DNA of 64,000 nucleotides from Kushneria marisflavi (GTDB lineage: Bacteria; Pseudomonadota; Gammaproteobacteria; Pseudomonadales; Halomonadaceae), in contig NZ_CP021358.1 of the NCBI RefSeq assembly GCF_002157205.1, positions 3,603,186 through 3,667,185 of the forward strand, in the 5' to 3' direction. This document shows positions 17,807-27,586 of the stretch, piece by piece. Position numbers and translations under genes: made by a program. The notes beneath the pieces were generated by a model that saw only the letters and a program-made list of their open reading frames with translations, was not told where the DNA came from and did no database searches. Numbering within the stretch: the first letter of the stretch is position 1; each line of letters starts with the position of its first letter.

Positions 17807-18172
17807 ATGGCTACGCTGACGACGCGGGTACTTGACCAATACCATGGTATTGCCGTGGAGGGGATGGTGGTGTCGCTTGAAGCACATGGCGATGACGAGC
17901 CCATTATGACGCTTCATACCAATGCCCGGGGGGAGCTTGAAGAGACACTGCTTCAGGATGGCAGCGGGGGGCACTATCGTCTCATCTATCACGTGCGTGA
18001 CTATTTTCTGAGCCGGGGCGTGGAGTGCCCGCTGCTTGATCGAATACCGGTCGAATTCACGCTGTCACGTGGCGCCAGTGAAACCATCGTTCTGCTGGTC
18101 AGCCCCTGGGGATACAGCGTTCATCGTGACAGCCGGAGCTGTCACGATAACCGGGTATCCGGAAGGCGCTGA
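17807..18172 (+). CDS. transthyretin-like protein of the 5-hydroxyisourate hydrolase family, active site lost
   Basis: About 121 residues, starting at an ATG with a good AGGAG. The fold signature is clear: LTTRVLDQYHG at the N-terminus, HYRLIYHVRDYFLSRGV in the middle, and LLVSPWGYSVHRDS near the C-terminus. In active HIU hydrolases (ureide pathway, urate to allantoin) the matching motifs are TTHVLD, DGR, HYHVPLL and a terminal YRGS. Here the first His is Arg, the DGR Arg is absent, HYHVP reads SETIV, and YRGS reads HRDS followed by about a dozen extra residues over an inverted repeat. So it is a homologue that has lost all recognised catalytic residues. It may have a binding role like vertebrate transthyretin or be decaying. 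Neighbours are a purine permease and guanine deaminase, converging from the other strand. Confidence 0.75.
   Translation: MATLTTRVLDQYHGIAVEGMVVSLEAHGDDEPIMTLHTNARGELEETLLQDGSGGHYRLIYHVRDYFLSRGVECPLLDRIPVEFTLSRGASETIVLLVSPWGYSVHRDSRSCHDNRVSGRR
18125..18146. repeat. inverted repeat at the 3' end of the transthyretin-like gene
   Basis: Perfect 8-bp arms CGTGACAG and CTGTCACG with a 6-base centre, located inside the last codons of the reading frame, beyond the point where family members normally end. There is no T run, so it is not a standard terminator. A second small repeat (CCGG, GTAT, CCGG) follows. Confidence 0.55.
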
Positions 18173-18190
18173 AGGTGACTGGGGAATGGT

Positions 18191-19570
18191 TTACGGGGTG
18201 TCTGCACCCTGTTGAGCCGCGTCAGATACCGCGTCCTCTTCCGTCACCTGATGCTCGGGCAGAATCAGGTGCATCAAAATGGCCAGCAGTCCCCCTGTGG
18301 TAATCGAGGAAGAAAGCACACTTTGTATCAGCTCCGGAAGTCCTGAAAGTACCTGCGGCACCAGCTCGACGCCCAGGCCGGCACCGAGAGACAGCGCGAT
18401 GATCATGACCCGTTTGCGGGTCATGCGCTGTTCGGCAAGCATTCGGATACCGGAAACCGCGATCAAGCCGAACATCAATGTCGTTGCCGCACCCAGAACG
18501 GGCTGTGGGATGGATTGAAGCACGGCACCCATGGCGGGTATCAAACCCAGAACGATCAAAATACCGCCGACGAACAGACCGATATGACGACTGGCTACCC
18601 CGGTCAGGTGGATGATTCCGGTGTTCTGGCTGAAGGTGGTATTGGGGAATGTGTTGAGAATGCCGGCGAGCAGGGAGTTGAAACTGTCGCCCAGAACGCC
18701 ACCGCGGATACGCTTTTGATATTCCGGCCCGCTGGTGGGCAAATGCGATGCGCGTGATGAGCCGGTCAGGTCACCCACGGTCTCGATGGCCGTGATGGCA
18801 AAGATGAACGCAACCGGAATAAAGGCCGCCACATCGAAGCCTAGTCCGTAACGCAACGGCTGCGGAAACTGGAACAGTGGCGCCTGTGCCACGCCACTCA
18901 GATCCAGCCGGCCCAAAAGCGCCGCGGCAATGCAGCCGGCCAGAAGGCCAACAAAAACGGATCCTACCCGCAGCATGGGATGACGACTGAGCTGACAGAT
19001 CAGCACGACGCCTATCACGATCACAGCGAGCAATAGATTCATGGGGTCGCCCGGATTCTCGGCACCATGGCCACCGGCGATATCCGTCACGCCAACGCTG
19101 ATCAGGCTCAGCCCGATCAGGGTGACCACCACGCCGGTAACTGTCGGGGTAATAATGCGTTTGAGATGATGCAGCACGCTGCCCAATGCCATCTCGATCA
19201 GACTGCCGGCCATGCAGATACCAAACAGCACACCCAGTACTTCGTGGTCGGAGGCGCCGCGCTCCCGGGCAATCAGGCCGGCCGAGATGAGCGCGGCAAC
19301 AAACGAAAAGCTGGTGCCCTGTACACACAGCAGTCCCGATCCCAGAGGCCCGAGACGCTGAGTCTGGATCAGCGTACTGATGCCGGAAACCAACAGTGCC
19401 AGACTGATCAGGTAGGGCGCTTCATTTTGTAATCCCAGCGCACCGGTGACAATAATGGTAGGCGCAATAATGGCGACAAAGCAGGCCAATACATGCTGAA
19501 AGGCGACCAGAAAAGCCGTATGAAACGGCGGTCGATCGCTGTGTCGAAAGATCAACTCATTGTCATGCAT
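18191..19570 (-). CDS. NCS2-family xanthine/urate permease
   Basis: A 459-residue inner-membrane nucleobase:cation symporter with about 12-14 hydrophobic segments. It opens with HTAFLVAFQHVLACFVAIIAP, the conserved TM1 of the XanP/UacT branch, and carries the family signature FSQNTGIIHLTGVASRHIG and the preceding AITAIETVGDLTGSS acidic motif of TM8. Substrate is probably xanthine, urate or a related oxopurine taken up with protons. This is inferred from the family and from guanine deaminase immediately upstream on the same strand (gap ~80 bases, likely one operon) and the HIU-hydrolase-like gene downstream. Confidence 0.88.
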   Translation of the reverse strand: MHDNELIFRHSDRPPFHTAFLVAFQHVLACFVAIIAPTIIVTGALGLQNEAPYLISLALLVSGISTLIQTQRLGPLGSGLLCVQGTSFSFVAALISAGLIARERGASDHEVLGVLFGICMAGSLIEMALGSVLHHLKRIITPTVTGVVVTLIGLSLISVGVTDIAGGHGAENPGDPMNLLLAVIVIGVVLICQLSRHPMLRVGSVFVGLLAGCIAAALLGRLDLSGVAQAPLFQFPQPLRYGLGFDVAAFIPVAFIFAITAIETVGDLTGSSRASHLPTSGPEYQKRIRGGVLGDSFNSLLAGILNTFPNTTFSQNTGIIHLTGVASRHIGLFVGGILIVLGLIPAMGAVLQSIPQPVLGAATTLMFGLIAVSGIRMLAEQRMTRKRVMIIALSLGAGLGVELVPQVLSGLPELIQSVLSSSITTGGLLAILMHLILPEHQVTEEDAVSDAAQQGADTP

Positions 19571-19649
19571 TCAATGTGTTCCGCGGGGGCATTCGTGGCG
19601 CTCGGACGCCGGTAGTGGAAAGGAGGGCGGTCATTGTAACCGCTGAAGA

Positions 19650-20966
19650 TCAACAGGAGGCGGCATCATAAAGCTTCTTGCCCATGACGTAGGTGGCACT
19701 GATGCAGCGCTCATCACCCAGAATCATCAGGTTGAAAAGCTTCTCCATCAGGGTGGGGTCGTATCGATCCTTGCGTGCCAGCATGGGTGTCGCGCGCGGG
19801 TTGATGATGGTGATGTCTGCTTCCATTCCGGGCGTCAGACGGCCAATGTGTTGATCAATGTCAAGCACACGGGCGTTACCCAGTGTATGGGCATAAAAAG
19901 CCTGCCATGGTGTCAGGGGTTGACCTGAGAGCTGACCGACCTTGTAGGCATCCTGAAGGGTCTGAAAAGGGCTAAAGCTGGTGCCGGCGCCAATATCACT
20001 GGCAATCCCGACGCGCACTTCCTGCTCGCGTGCCCGGTGCCAATCAAACAGGCCACTGCCCAGAAACAGATTCGAGCTCGGGCAAAAGGCGATGGCGCCG
20101 CCGTCATCGGCAAGCCGCTGGCGGACATCATCATCGATGTAAATGCCATGAGCGAAAATTGCCCGCGGACGTACCAGTTGATAGCGCGAATAGACATCCA
20201 GATAGTCACGGGCTTCTGGGAAAAGTGATTTAACCCACTCCACTTCCTGTCGGTTTTCGGACAGATGAGTCTGCATCACCATGCCAGGATAGTCGCTCAA
20301 CAGCTCACCGGTGGCGGCCAGCTGTTGCGGCGTCGAGGTGGGTGCAAAGCGGGGGGTGATCGCGTACTCGAGACGACCACGGTCATGCCACTGCTCGATT
20401 AATCGGCGGCTATCACGGATACCGCTCTCGGGTGTATCACACAGCGCCGCTGGAGCATTGCGGTCCATCATGACCTTGCCGCCCAGCATACGCATGTTCC
20501 GCTCGAAAGCGGCACTGAAAAGGGCGTCGACAGAGTTGGGGTGGCTGGTGCAAAAGGCAAGTGCCGTGGTGACACCATTGGCCAGCAGCTGCTCCATGAA
20601 GGCCTGGGCGATCTCGTCAGCATAGGCGCGATCAACGAAACGACACTCTTCCGGAAACGTGTAGGTGTTGAGCCAGTCGAGCAGCTGACGACCGTAGGAG
20701 GCCATGATATCGAGCTGGCTGTAATGAAGGTGGGGATCGATAAAGCCCGGCATGATCAGTTGATCCGGCCAGTGCTCGATGGGGGTACCTTCCGGCAGGT
20801 GCTCCAGCAGCACCTGCGCTGGGCCACTCTCCAGTATGCGTCCTTCCTGAATCAGGACCAAACCATCCTGATGAAATTCCACACTGCCTTCCAAAGGCTC
20901 ATCGCTTGTTCCTGGATCATCATTAAAGTGCAGGGTCATGCCCCTTAGTGCGTGAAGGCTGCTCAT
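19650..20966 (-). CDS. guaD: guanine deaminase
   Basis: A 438-residue amidohydrolase, close to the usual 430-440, that converts guanine to xanthine and ammonia in the cytoplasm. The zinc site is intact: PGFIDPHLHYSQ (HxH) at the start of the barrel, MQTHLSEN and IFAHGIY for the two later histidines, and IASDIGAGTSFSPFQT containing the catalytic Asp. LLDWLNTYTFPEE is typical of guanine deaminases. Next on the same strand is an NCS2 purine permease, which makes a short purine-salvage or catabolic operon. The start ATG lies in a region without other overlapping candidates. Confidence 0.93.
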   Translation of the reverse strand: MSSLHALRGMTLHFNDDPGTSDEPLEGSVEFHQDGLVLIQEGRILESGPAQVLLEHLPEGTPIEHWPDQLIMPGFIDPHLHYSQLDIMASYGRQLLDWLNTYTFPEECRFVDRAYADEIAQAFMEQLLANGVTTALAFCTSHPNSVDALFSAAFERNMRMLGGKVMMDRNAPAALCDTPESGIRDSRRLIEQWHDRGRLEYAITPRFAPTSTPQQLAATGELLSDYPGMVMQTHLSENRQEVEWVKSLFPEARDYLDVYSRYQLVRPRAIFAHGIYIDDDVRQRLADDGGAIAFCPSSNLFLGSGLFDWHRAREQEVRVGIASDIGAGTSFSPFQTLQDAYKVGQLSGQPLTPWQAFYAHTLGNARVLDIDQHIGRLTPGMEADITIINPRATPMLARKDRYDPTLMEKLFNLMILGDERCISATYVMGKKLYDAASC

Positions 20967-21223
20967 TTTATGGTGTCCATCTTTTTGACGTGGATGAAGA
21001 AGGCATGATGGTACTGGTGTTCAGGCATGCAGGCCCGAGAGCATCGCATCATCTGTTTGAGTTATTGACAGCGTCGATCCATTACTTTGATAAGGCGAAA
21101 ACTATCAGAGCTATAATTTGAATTAATTTTAATATTAAGGAAGCTTATCAAGAGAGCGCTGCATAAGGTCGATAGGAACGAAAGAACCTGAGGCACCTTT
21201 TCACTTCTCTGGAGAATCCTATC

Positions 21224-22954
21224 ATGCTGGGCCTGAATCGTAGCGTCAGATACAAATTGATCGGCAATGTTGTTGTGACAGCATTCATCATGCTGGTCAT
21301 TGGCCTTGCCGGTATCCTTGGAATGCAGTCATCGGATCGTAATCTTGAGTCAGTCTATGGCACAAATGTCGTACCCATGCAGGTACTGGCCGATGTGAGA
21401 GGAGCGCTTTACGACTCGCGCGTCGATTTCATGCGGGTGCAGATTGATGAAAATCCCGGGACGGCCCAGCAGTTGCTATCAAGCTATGGCAATGAACATC
21501 GCGACAAGGTCGACCAGCTTTGGCAAAGCTATACGAGCAGATTTCTGGACTCTCCGGAAGAGCAGGCGCTTGAAGCCAATACAACGCCAGCATTGGCAGC
21601 CTACTGGCAAAATTATGATCAATTCCTGCGCAATATGGCGAGCGGTACTTTCCCCTCTGCAGAGGATATGACTCAATTTCGCAAGATGTTCCAGACGGCT
21701 GCCAACGGTGTAAGTAGTGCTCTGAGCATCAATGTAAAAGAAGCGGCAGGTGCCTACGCCACCAGTAGTAAAAGTTCCGAGGTTTCTCTGTATGCCATTC
21801 TTGCGGTCATGGGTTGTGCGTTTCTTGCCATGGCGGGAATTGCCTGGCTTTTGATTCGCGGCATCATGGTGCCGCTCAAACGGGCGGGTGAAGTGTCCGA
21901 GTCCATCGCTCAGGGCGACCTGAATAACCACATCGAAGTGAAGGGCCGCGACGAGTTCGCCAGCCTGTTGAATAGCCTTGCCGCCATGCAGAAGCAGCTG
22001 GCTCATGTGGTCAACGATGTCCGGGTCAATGCCGAGTCGGTCGGTTCTGCTTCCAGTCAGATTGCCTCGGGCAATGATGACCTGTCCCGTCGGACTCAGG
22101 AGCAGGCTGCCAGCCTCGAGGAAACGGCCGCGTCGATGGAAGAGATGACCTCCACCGTCAAGCAGAATGCCGATAATGCCGCTCAGGCCAATCAGCTGGC
22201 ACTCAATGTACGTCAGCAGGCTCGTGAAGGCAGTGACGTGGTCAATCAGACCACACTGGCGATGAATGAAATCAGCACCTCGAGCCAGAAAATTGCCGAA
22301 ATCGTGGGCCTGATCGATTCGATCGCCTTCCAGACCAATCTTCTGGCGCTCAACGCAGCGGTTGAAGCGGCTCGTGCCGGTGAACAGGGACGTGGGTTTG
22401 CCGTTGTTGCCAGTGAAGTACGCACCCTGTCCAGCCGTAGTGCTGAAGCCGCCCGCGAAATCAAGACGCTGGTTGATGACAGCGTTGCCAAGGTCGCCAA
22501 TGGTTCCGAGCTGGTAGGGCGTTCAGGGCAGACGCTGGGCGGGATTGTCGAAAGCATCAACAAGATGACCGATATTGTGGCCGAGATCGCAGCGGCCAGC
22601 CGTGAGCAGTCCACAGGTATCGAGCAGGTCAACCAAGCCATCTCGCAGATGGATAGCGTGACCCAGCAAAACGCCGCGCTGGTAGAAGAAGCCGCGGCGG
22701 CCAGCCGCTCCATGGAGCAGAGCGCCCGGGTACTGCGCGAGCAGGTGGCCTTTTTCAGAGTGGCGGATGGCGGGGGAAGGCAATATGCGTCGGCACCGGT
22801 GGCCAGTCACCTGATGGAACAGCCGAAGCGTCATGAGTCAGCCCGGTCGACAGGGTCAGTGCATTCGAAAGCGAAGCCGGCAACACCAGTAAAAAGCCAG
22901 AGTTACAAGACGCCAGCGGCGACCAGTGAGACCGATGAATGGGAAACGTTTTAG
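21224..22954 (+). CDS. methyl-accepting chemotaxis protein (1 of 2)
   Basis: A 576-residue inner-membrane chemoreceptor. TM1 lies at about 12-33 ([19 protein letters not shown]), then a ~155-residue periplasmic four-helix (Tar-like) sensor, TM2 near 186-208, a HAMP domain ([20 protein letters not shown]) and a long cytoplasmic signalling coiled coil whose tip reads [20 protein letters not shown]. The C-terminus ends in DEWETF, resembling the NWETF tether for CheR/CheB. Ligand unknown. From TM2 onwards it is almost identical to the receptor encoded just downstream, whereas the sensor domains differ. It has its own terminator. Confidence 0.95.
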   Translation: MLGLNRSVRYKLIGNVVVTAFIMLVIGLAGILGMQSSDRNLESVYGTNVVPMQVLADVRGALYDSRVDFMRVQIDENPGTAQQLLSSYGNEHRDKVDQLWQSYTSRFLDSPEEQALEANTTPALAAYWQNYDQFLRNMASGTFPSAEDMTQFRKMFQTAANGVSSALSINVKEAAGAYATSSKSSEVSLYAILAVMGCAFLAMAGIAWLLIRGIMVPLKRAGEVSESIAQGDLNNHIEVKGRDEFASLLNSLAAMQKQLAHVVNDVRVNAESVGSASSQIASGNDDLSRRTQEQAASLEETAASMEEMTSTVKQNADNAAQANQLALNVRQQAREGSDVVNQTTLAMNEISTSSQKIAEIVGLIDSIAFQTNLLALNAAVEAARAGEQGRGFAVVASEVRTLSSRSAEAAREIKTLVDDSVAKVANGSELVGRSGQTLGGIVESINKMTDIVAEIAAASREQSTGIEQVNQAISQMDSVTQQNAALVEEAAAASRSMEQSARVLREQVAFFRVADGGGRQYASAPVASHLMEQPKRHESARSTGSVHSKAKPATPVKSQSYKTPAATSETDEWETF

Positions 22955-22982
22955 AGTACTGGTGAAAATCAAATCATCACAT

Positions 22983-23011
22983 AAAAGCCGCCCCTCATCG
23001 GGGCGGCTTTT
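22983..23011 (+). terminator. terminator of chemoreceptor gene 1
   Basis: AAAAGCCGCCCC and GGGGCGGCTTTT arms around a 4-base ATCG-type loop, 28 bases after the stop. Strong stem with a short T run. Confidence 0.88.
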
Positions 23012-23119
23012 GCTTTCAGAGGCAGCAGTTTATGGCTTCAGAATCCATGTGATCAGCCGATATGAGTCACACGCGGCCCGGTGGCCGTCCTTGAGACTTT
23101 TATTTAGGGAGTGGTCAGC

Positions 23120-24865
23120 ATGTTCGGCCTTAATCGCAGTGTGAAATACAAGCTTGTGGCGACCATGGTGGTCATGAGCATCATCATGCTGGTCATTGGT
23201 GTCGCCGGCATCCTCGGCATGAAGGGCAGTAATCAGAATCTGGAAGCCGTTTACAAGACCAACGTGCTGCCGATGCAGAATCTTTCAAGCATCAGAAAAA
23301 ATATAAGCTGGTCAAGAATCGACTCTTTCAAGGCGCGTGCCGACAGAAGCCCACAGACGGCATCCGATATTTTAAACAGCTACGAGCAGCAGTATAAAAA
23401 CGAGACGGATCGTCTCTGGCAAACCTACAGCACAACGCAGGTCACCTCGCCGGAAGAGAAAGCCATTGCTGACAAGATGTCGGCATCGCTGGCAACTTAC
23501 TGGTCACTGTATCAGCAGGTGGCCCGTGACATGAGCCAGGGCAATTTTGAGTTCACGCCTACGATCCAGCAGACACGTGATAATTTTGAAACCCTTTCCG
23601 CAGAGCTTGAAAGCCTTCTCGACATTAATGCCCAGCAGTCAGAGCGTTCCTACAACAATGGTGTGGCAGGCGCGACAAAATCCATCTGGACCATTGTGGC
23701 GACAATTGTGCTGGCTCTGGTAGTGATGAGTGCCATCGCATGGTTTCTTATCAGAGGCATCATGGTGCCGCTCAAACGGGCAGGTGAAGTGTCCGAGTCC
23801 ATCGCTCAGGGCGATCTGAATAACCATATCGAAGTGAAGGGCCGCGACGAGTTCGCCAACCTGCTAAACAGCCTGGCGGACATGCAGAAGCAGCTGGCCC
23901 ATGTGGTCAACGATGTCCGGGTCAATGCCGAGTCGGTCGGTTCTGCTTCCAGTCAGATTGCCTCGGGCAATGATGACCTGTCTCGTCGTACTCAGGAGCA
24001 GGCTGCCAGCCTCGAGGAAACGGCCGCGTCGATGGAAGAGATGACCTCCACCGTCAAGCAGAATGCCGATAATGCCGCTCAGGCCAATCAGTTGGCGCTC
24101 AATGTACGTCAGCAGGCTCGTGAAGGCAGTGACGTGGTCAATCAGACCACGCTGGCGATGAACGAAATCAGCACCTCGAGCCAAAAAATTGCCGAAATCG
24201 TGGGCCTGATCGATTCGATTGCCTTCCAGACCAACCTGCTGGCGCTCAACGCAGCGGTTGAAGCGGCTCGTGCCGGTGAACAGGGACGTGGGTTTGCCGT
24301 TGTTGCCAGTGAAGTACGCACACTGTCCAGCCGTAGTGCTGAAGCCGCCCGCGAAATCAAGACGCTGGTTGATGACAGCGTTGCCAAGGTCGCCAATGGT
24401 TCCGAGCTGGTAGGGCGTTCAGGTCAGACGCTGGGCGGAATTGTCGAAAGCATCAACAAGATGACCGATATTGTGGCCGAGATCGCGGCGGCCAGCCGTG
24501 AGCAGTCCACGGGTATCGAGCAGGTCAACCAGGCCATCTCGCAGATGGATAGCGTGACTCAGCAAAACGCCGCGCTGGTAGAAGAAGCTGCGGCGGCGAG
24601 CCGCTCCATGGAGCAGAGCGCCCGGGTATTGCGCGAGCAGGTGGCCTTTTTCAGAGTGGCGAATGGCGGGGGAAGGCAATATGCGTCGGCACCGGTGGCC
24701 AGTCACCTGATGGAAAATCCGAAGCGTCATGAGTCAGCCAGATCGACGGGAGTGGTGCATTCAAAAGCGCCCGTGGCATCAGGCAAGACGACAACGTCAG
24801 CCAAAAGCCAGAGTTATAAAGCCCCTGCGGCGACCAGCGATACCGATGAGTGGGAAACGTTTTAA
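23120..24865 (+). CDS. methyl-accepting chemotaxis protein (2 of 2)
   Basis: About 581 residues from the ATG at 23120 (AGGGA nine bases before; an in-frame GTG at 23111 is less likely). Same architecture as the upstream receptor: TM1 in [19 protein letters not shown], a four-helix periplasmic sensor with a different sequence, TM2, HAMP, and a signalling domain with [20 protein letters not shown]. The C-terminus again is DEWETF. A GCCGATAT at 23056-23063 resembles a sigma-28 -10 box, but the expected -35 box is poor. Ligand unknown. The near-identical 3' halves of the two genes point to gene conversion after a tandem duplication. Confidence 0.95.
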   Translation: MFGLNRSVKYKLVATMVVMSIIMLVIGVAGILGMKGSNQNLEAVYKTNVLPMQNLSSIRKNISWSRIDSFKARADRSPQTASDILNSYEQQYKNETDRLWQTYSTTQVTSPEEKAIADKMSASLATYWSLYQQVARDMSQGNFEFTPTIQQTRDNFETLSAELESLLDINAQQSERSYNNGVAGATKSIWTIVATIVLALVVMSAIAWFLIRGIMVPLKRAGEVSESIAQGDLNNHIEVKGRDEFANLLNSLADMQKQLAHVVNDVRVNAESVGSASSQIASGNDDLSRRTQEQAASLEETAASMEEMTSTVKQNADNAAQANQLALNVRQQAREGSDVVNQTTLAMNEISTSSQKIAEIVGLIDSIAFQTNLLALNAAVEAARAGEQGRGFAVVASEVRTLSSRSAEAAREIKTLVDDSVAKVANGSELVGRSGQTLGGIVESINKMTDIVAEIAAASREQSTGIEQVNQAISQMDSVTQQNAALVEEAAAASRSMEQSARVLREQVAFFRVANGGGRQYASAPVASHLMENPKRHESARSTGVVHSKAPVASGKTTTSAKSQSYKAPAATSDTDEWETF

Positions 24866-24890
24866 GTCGGTTAACAACGGATAGACTCTG

Positions 24891-24926
24891 AAAAAGGATC
24901 GCCGCTGATGCGGCGATCCTTTTTTG
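24891..24926 (+). terminator. terminator of chemoreceptor gene 2
   Basis: AAAAAGGATCGCCGC and GCGGCGATCCTTTTTT arms with a 4-base loop. Symmetric A and T runs, so it could also act on the opposite strand. Confidence 0.9.
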
Positions 24927-25140
24927 TATGGACAAGGCAAGTGGCCCGATGAAGAGTAAAGGTTTATGGGGTTTTTTCTGAAAACCTGATCGTACAAAAG
25001 GCCAGTCTCATACGGGCGAAAGCATAGAGCAATAGCAGAGCAAACTGATGAAATTGGGGTCGGGCAAGCGGAATGGCTTATACTCTCGCGTGCCTTTCAG
25101 GCGTTACAGTGTATGACATCAATGACTTACAGGAACCATT

Positions 25141-26328
25141 ATGACGCCTGGTCCCATAACGACGCTCTTTATTGCCATCGTAGTGCTGGTGCTCGGTCAG
25201 CAATGTGTCAAACACGTCCGCTTTCTGCGTGAATTTAATATACCAGTGCCAGTGGTCGGAGGGCTTCTTGCCACTTTATGCATTACAGTACTGCGTGCCT
25301 TCGGGGTCGAAATCACCTTCTTCGGTGGTCTTCAGGAACCCTTCATGCTGGTTTTTTTCGCCTCGGTCGGTCTTTCCGCCAACTTTGGCCTGATTCGCGC
25401 GGGCGGCTCAAAATTGCTGATCTTTTTTGCGCTCGTAGTGGGCTTGCTGGTATTGCAAAACATTGTTGGTGTAGGGATTGCCACCCTGTTCGGGTTGTCG
25501 CCCGTGATGGGGCTTCTAGGCGGTTCAATCACCATGTCAGGTGGGCATGGAACCGGTGCTGCATGGGCTGAAGTCTTCACCAATAACTATGGTGTGGACA
25601 GTGCCATGGCGCTGGCAATGGCTGCGGCAACGTTTGGACTGGTCTTTGGTTCCCTGATTGGTGGGCCGACCGCATCGTTTCTAATTCGACGTGCCCAAAA
25701 GAAGGGTATGAGCATCGAAAGCGATGATCAGGCAGATGTTGCTGATCTTGCCGGGCAGGATCAGCGAACGGATGTTGGCAGCATGATCCGTGTATTGTGC
25801 TGTCTTTTTGCAGGGCTTGTCGCAGGGACGTTTCTTCATGGTCTACTTGAGGATACGCCATTGAGTCTGCCGACATTCGTCTGGGTACTTTTTTCATGCG
25901 TGATCATCGGTAACGTTTTGCGCATCAGTCGTCTTTATCATGTCAATGACGATGCCAATAATACGGTAGGCAACGTCGCTCTTTCCGTGTTTCTGGCGCT
26001 TGCGTTGATGAACCTCAAGTTGTGGGATCTCGCCAACCTGGCACTTCCAATGCTGGTCATTTTGATGGTGCAGGTCGCTCTGGTCTTTTTCTACACCACA
26101 CAGGTCACCTTTAGAGTCATGGGCGGCGGTTACGATGCCGCTGTACTGGTGGCAGGTAACTGTGGTTTTGCCATGGGAGCGACCCCCACAGCCATCGCCA
26201 ACATGCAGGCGGTCACCGAACGGTTCGGGCCCTCACGACTGGCATTCATTATCGTGCCGGTGGTTGGCGGGTTTTTGATCGATATCGCTAACGCGATGAT
26301 TATAAAAGGCTTCCTTTTCTTTACTTGA
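25141..26328 (+). CDS. gltS: sodium/glutamate symporter GltS
   Basis: A 395-residue inner-membrane ESS-family carrier, close to the 401 residues of E. coli GltS, that imports glutamate with sodium. It has about ten hydrophobic segments in two repeats. Characteristic stretches are FFASVGLSANFGLIRAGG, the Gly-rich SITMSGGHGTGAAW in the first half, and VAGNCGFAMGATPTAIANMQ in the second half, the two reentrant-loop motifs of the family. It begins right after an AGGAA. Its 3' end overlaps the converging PIG-L deacetylase gene by eight bases, so no terminator separates them. Confidence 0.93.
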   Translation: MTPGPITTLFIAIVVLVLGQQCVKHVRFLREFNIPVPVVGGLLATLCITVLRAFGVEITFFGGLQEPFMLVFFASVGLSANFGLIRAGGSKLLIFFALVVGLLVLQNIVGVGIATLFGLSPVMGLLGGSITMSGGHGTGAAWAEVFTNNYGVDSAMALAMAAATFGLVFGSLIGGPTASFLIRRAQKKGMSIESDDQADVADLAGQDQRTDVGSMIRVLCCLFAGLVAGTFLHGLLEDTPLSLPTFVWVLFSCVIIGNVLRISRLYHVNDDANNTVGNVALSVFLALALMNLKLWDLANLALPMLVILMVQVALVFFYTTQVTFRVMGGGYDAAVLVAGNCGFAMGATPTAIANMQAVTERFGPSRLAFIIVPVVGGFLIDIANAMIIKGFLFFT

Positions 26329-27586
26329 GATATCTGCCGGGCGATTGGTCCGGCAGTAATTCTTTGGTGCCTTCGATAAACTCCTCTACGTCCACCATTT
26401 GAAAATATTCGCTACTACGGATAGCCCACTGAAAGTAGCGATCCCTGTCGGGTGCAAACGTTGGATGAAAGCCTTCCCTGCGGTTTTTCTTTCTGATCTG
26501 TCGAGGCCGATCCCGACGGGAAAGGTCGTCCATGGCATTCAACAGAAGCGCCTTGTGGCGCTGTGCCTTTTCATCAAGAGAAAAAAGATAAGGGGCCGGT
26601 GCACGAAAAAGCGGCTTTCTTAGTGCTGGAGAAGGTGTCCAGGCCGGCTGAAAGGCAGGGCCCGGCGAATGTGCGTCCTGATAATGGTTGGCATAGAGCA
26701 GAACGCGCTCTGGCCTGGAATGGCTTCGCTTAAGCGCTTCTGCAAGCGCCAGGGACGCTGCAAGATGGTCCGGGTGGGGATCATATTCGGGATCAGTCAC
26801 CAGTATCGTGGCAGGCTGCCAGTATTCAATCAGATGCTGTAGATCATTAATGATGTGTTCGCGCTCAAGAATCTCTGCATTGTCATTGGGCAGTGAGAGA
26901 GCATTGAGTCGCCTGGCTTGTTGAATGGGCAAAACAGGATCAATGACGGCATCGTCATGAATAATTTGCCAGCCATACCCATCAGGAACGCCCAGCATCT
27001 GGCAATGTTCAATGGCAACGCCTGAAAGAAGGGGGGTGACGGCACTGTTCCAGCTTCTGATGTCGCCCTTGCGCTGACTGGCAGCCGTCAGGTCATCATC
27101 CAGCCTTGTAATATATTGCCTGTCCAGTTTTCGGAGTAGTTCACCTGCTGAAAGAGTCACGATCCGTGCCTGCGCCGCATGAGCGCTGTAGAGGCCTCCT
27201 GCGGCGATTTCGGCATCGTCTGGATGAGGGGCCACAATCATGATGGGGCCATCGTCAAGTTTCGGTTGGGAAACCACTGTAGCGTCAGCGTACGCATCCA
27301 GAGGAACATTGCCTTTAAAGGAAAAGCGCAGCGGAAGCTCAAACTCTTCAGGTTTGAGAGGAAAAGTCAGAGCGACCTGTTCATGCTGGCGATGCAGCGA
27401 AAACGACAGAACTTTCTGGCCAATGTGCACATTGATGCAGGGGAGAGATCGACGCCATCTGGAATATTTGACACGAAATATCAGCTGTATCGTGAGCTGA
27501 TCGGAAGACGCGACCGGGGGTGAAGGCAGTACCCTTCCAGAGGGAACGCTATCCTTCAATGCAATTCTGGCGCTTGTGACTTTCAT
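26321..27586 (-). CDS. PIG-L family de-N-acetylase (DnpA-like)
   Basis: A 421-residue protein with an N-terminal ~110-residue beta-rich extension followed by a LmbE/PIG-L deacetylase domain: IMIVAPHPDDAEIAAGG carries the catalytic Asp and zinc His/Asp residues, and DPEYDPHPDHLAAS the second zinc histidine. No signal peptide. Its ATG overlaps the stop of the upstream glycosyltransferase gene by four bases (ATGA), so the two are translationally coupled. The pair recalls the PIG-L enzyme PA5002/DnpA placed among lipopolysaccharide core genes in Pseudomonas. De-N-acetylation of an amino-sugar on a core or other glycan is therefore the likeliest role (inference). Confidence 0.85.
   Translation of the reverse strand: MKVTSARIALKDSVPSGRVLPSPPVASSDQLTIQLIFRVKYSRWRRSLPCINVHIGQKVLSFSLHRQHEQVALTFPLKPEEFELPLRFSFKGNVPLDAYADATVVSQPKLDDGPIMIVAPHPDDAEIAAGGLYSAHAAQARIVTLSAGELLRKLDRQYITRLDDDLTAASQRKGDIRSWNSAVTPLLSGVAIEHCQMLGVPDGYGWQIIHDDAVIDPVLPIQQARRLNALSLPNDNAEILEREHIINDLQHLIEYWQPATILVTDPEYDPHPDHLAASLALAEALKRSHSRPERVLLYANHYQDAHSPGPAFQPAWTPSPALRKPLFRAPAPYLFSLDEKAQRHKALLLNAMDDLSRRDRPRQIRKKNRREGFHPTFAPDRDRYFQWAIRSSEYFQMVDVEEFIEGTKELLPDQSPGRYLK

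Noticed and set aside
23056..23063. Sigma-28 promoter for the second chemoreceptor gene
   Set aside because: GCCGATAT is a good -10 match, but no TAAA-like -35 box lies 15-16 bases upstream. It was kept only as a remark in the gene entry.
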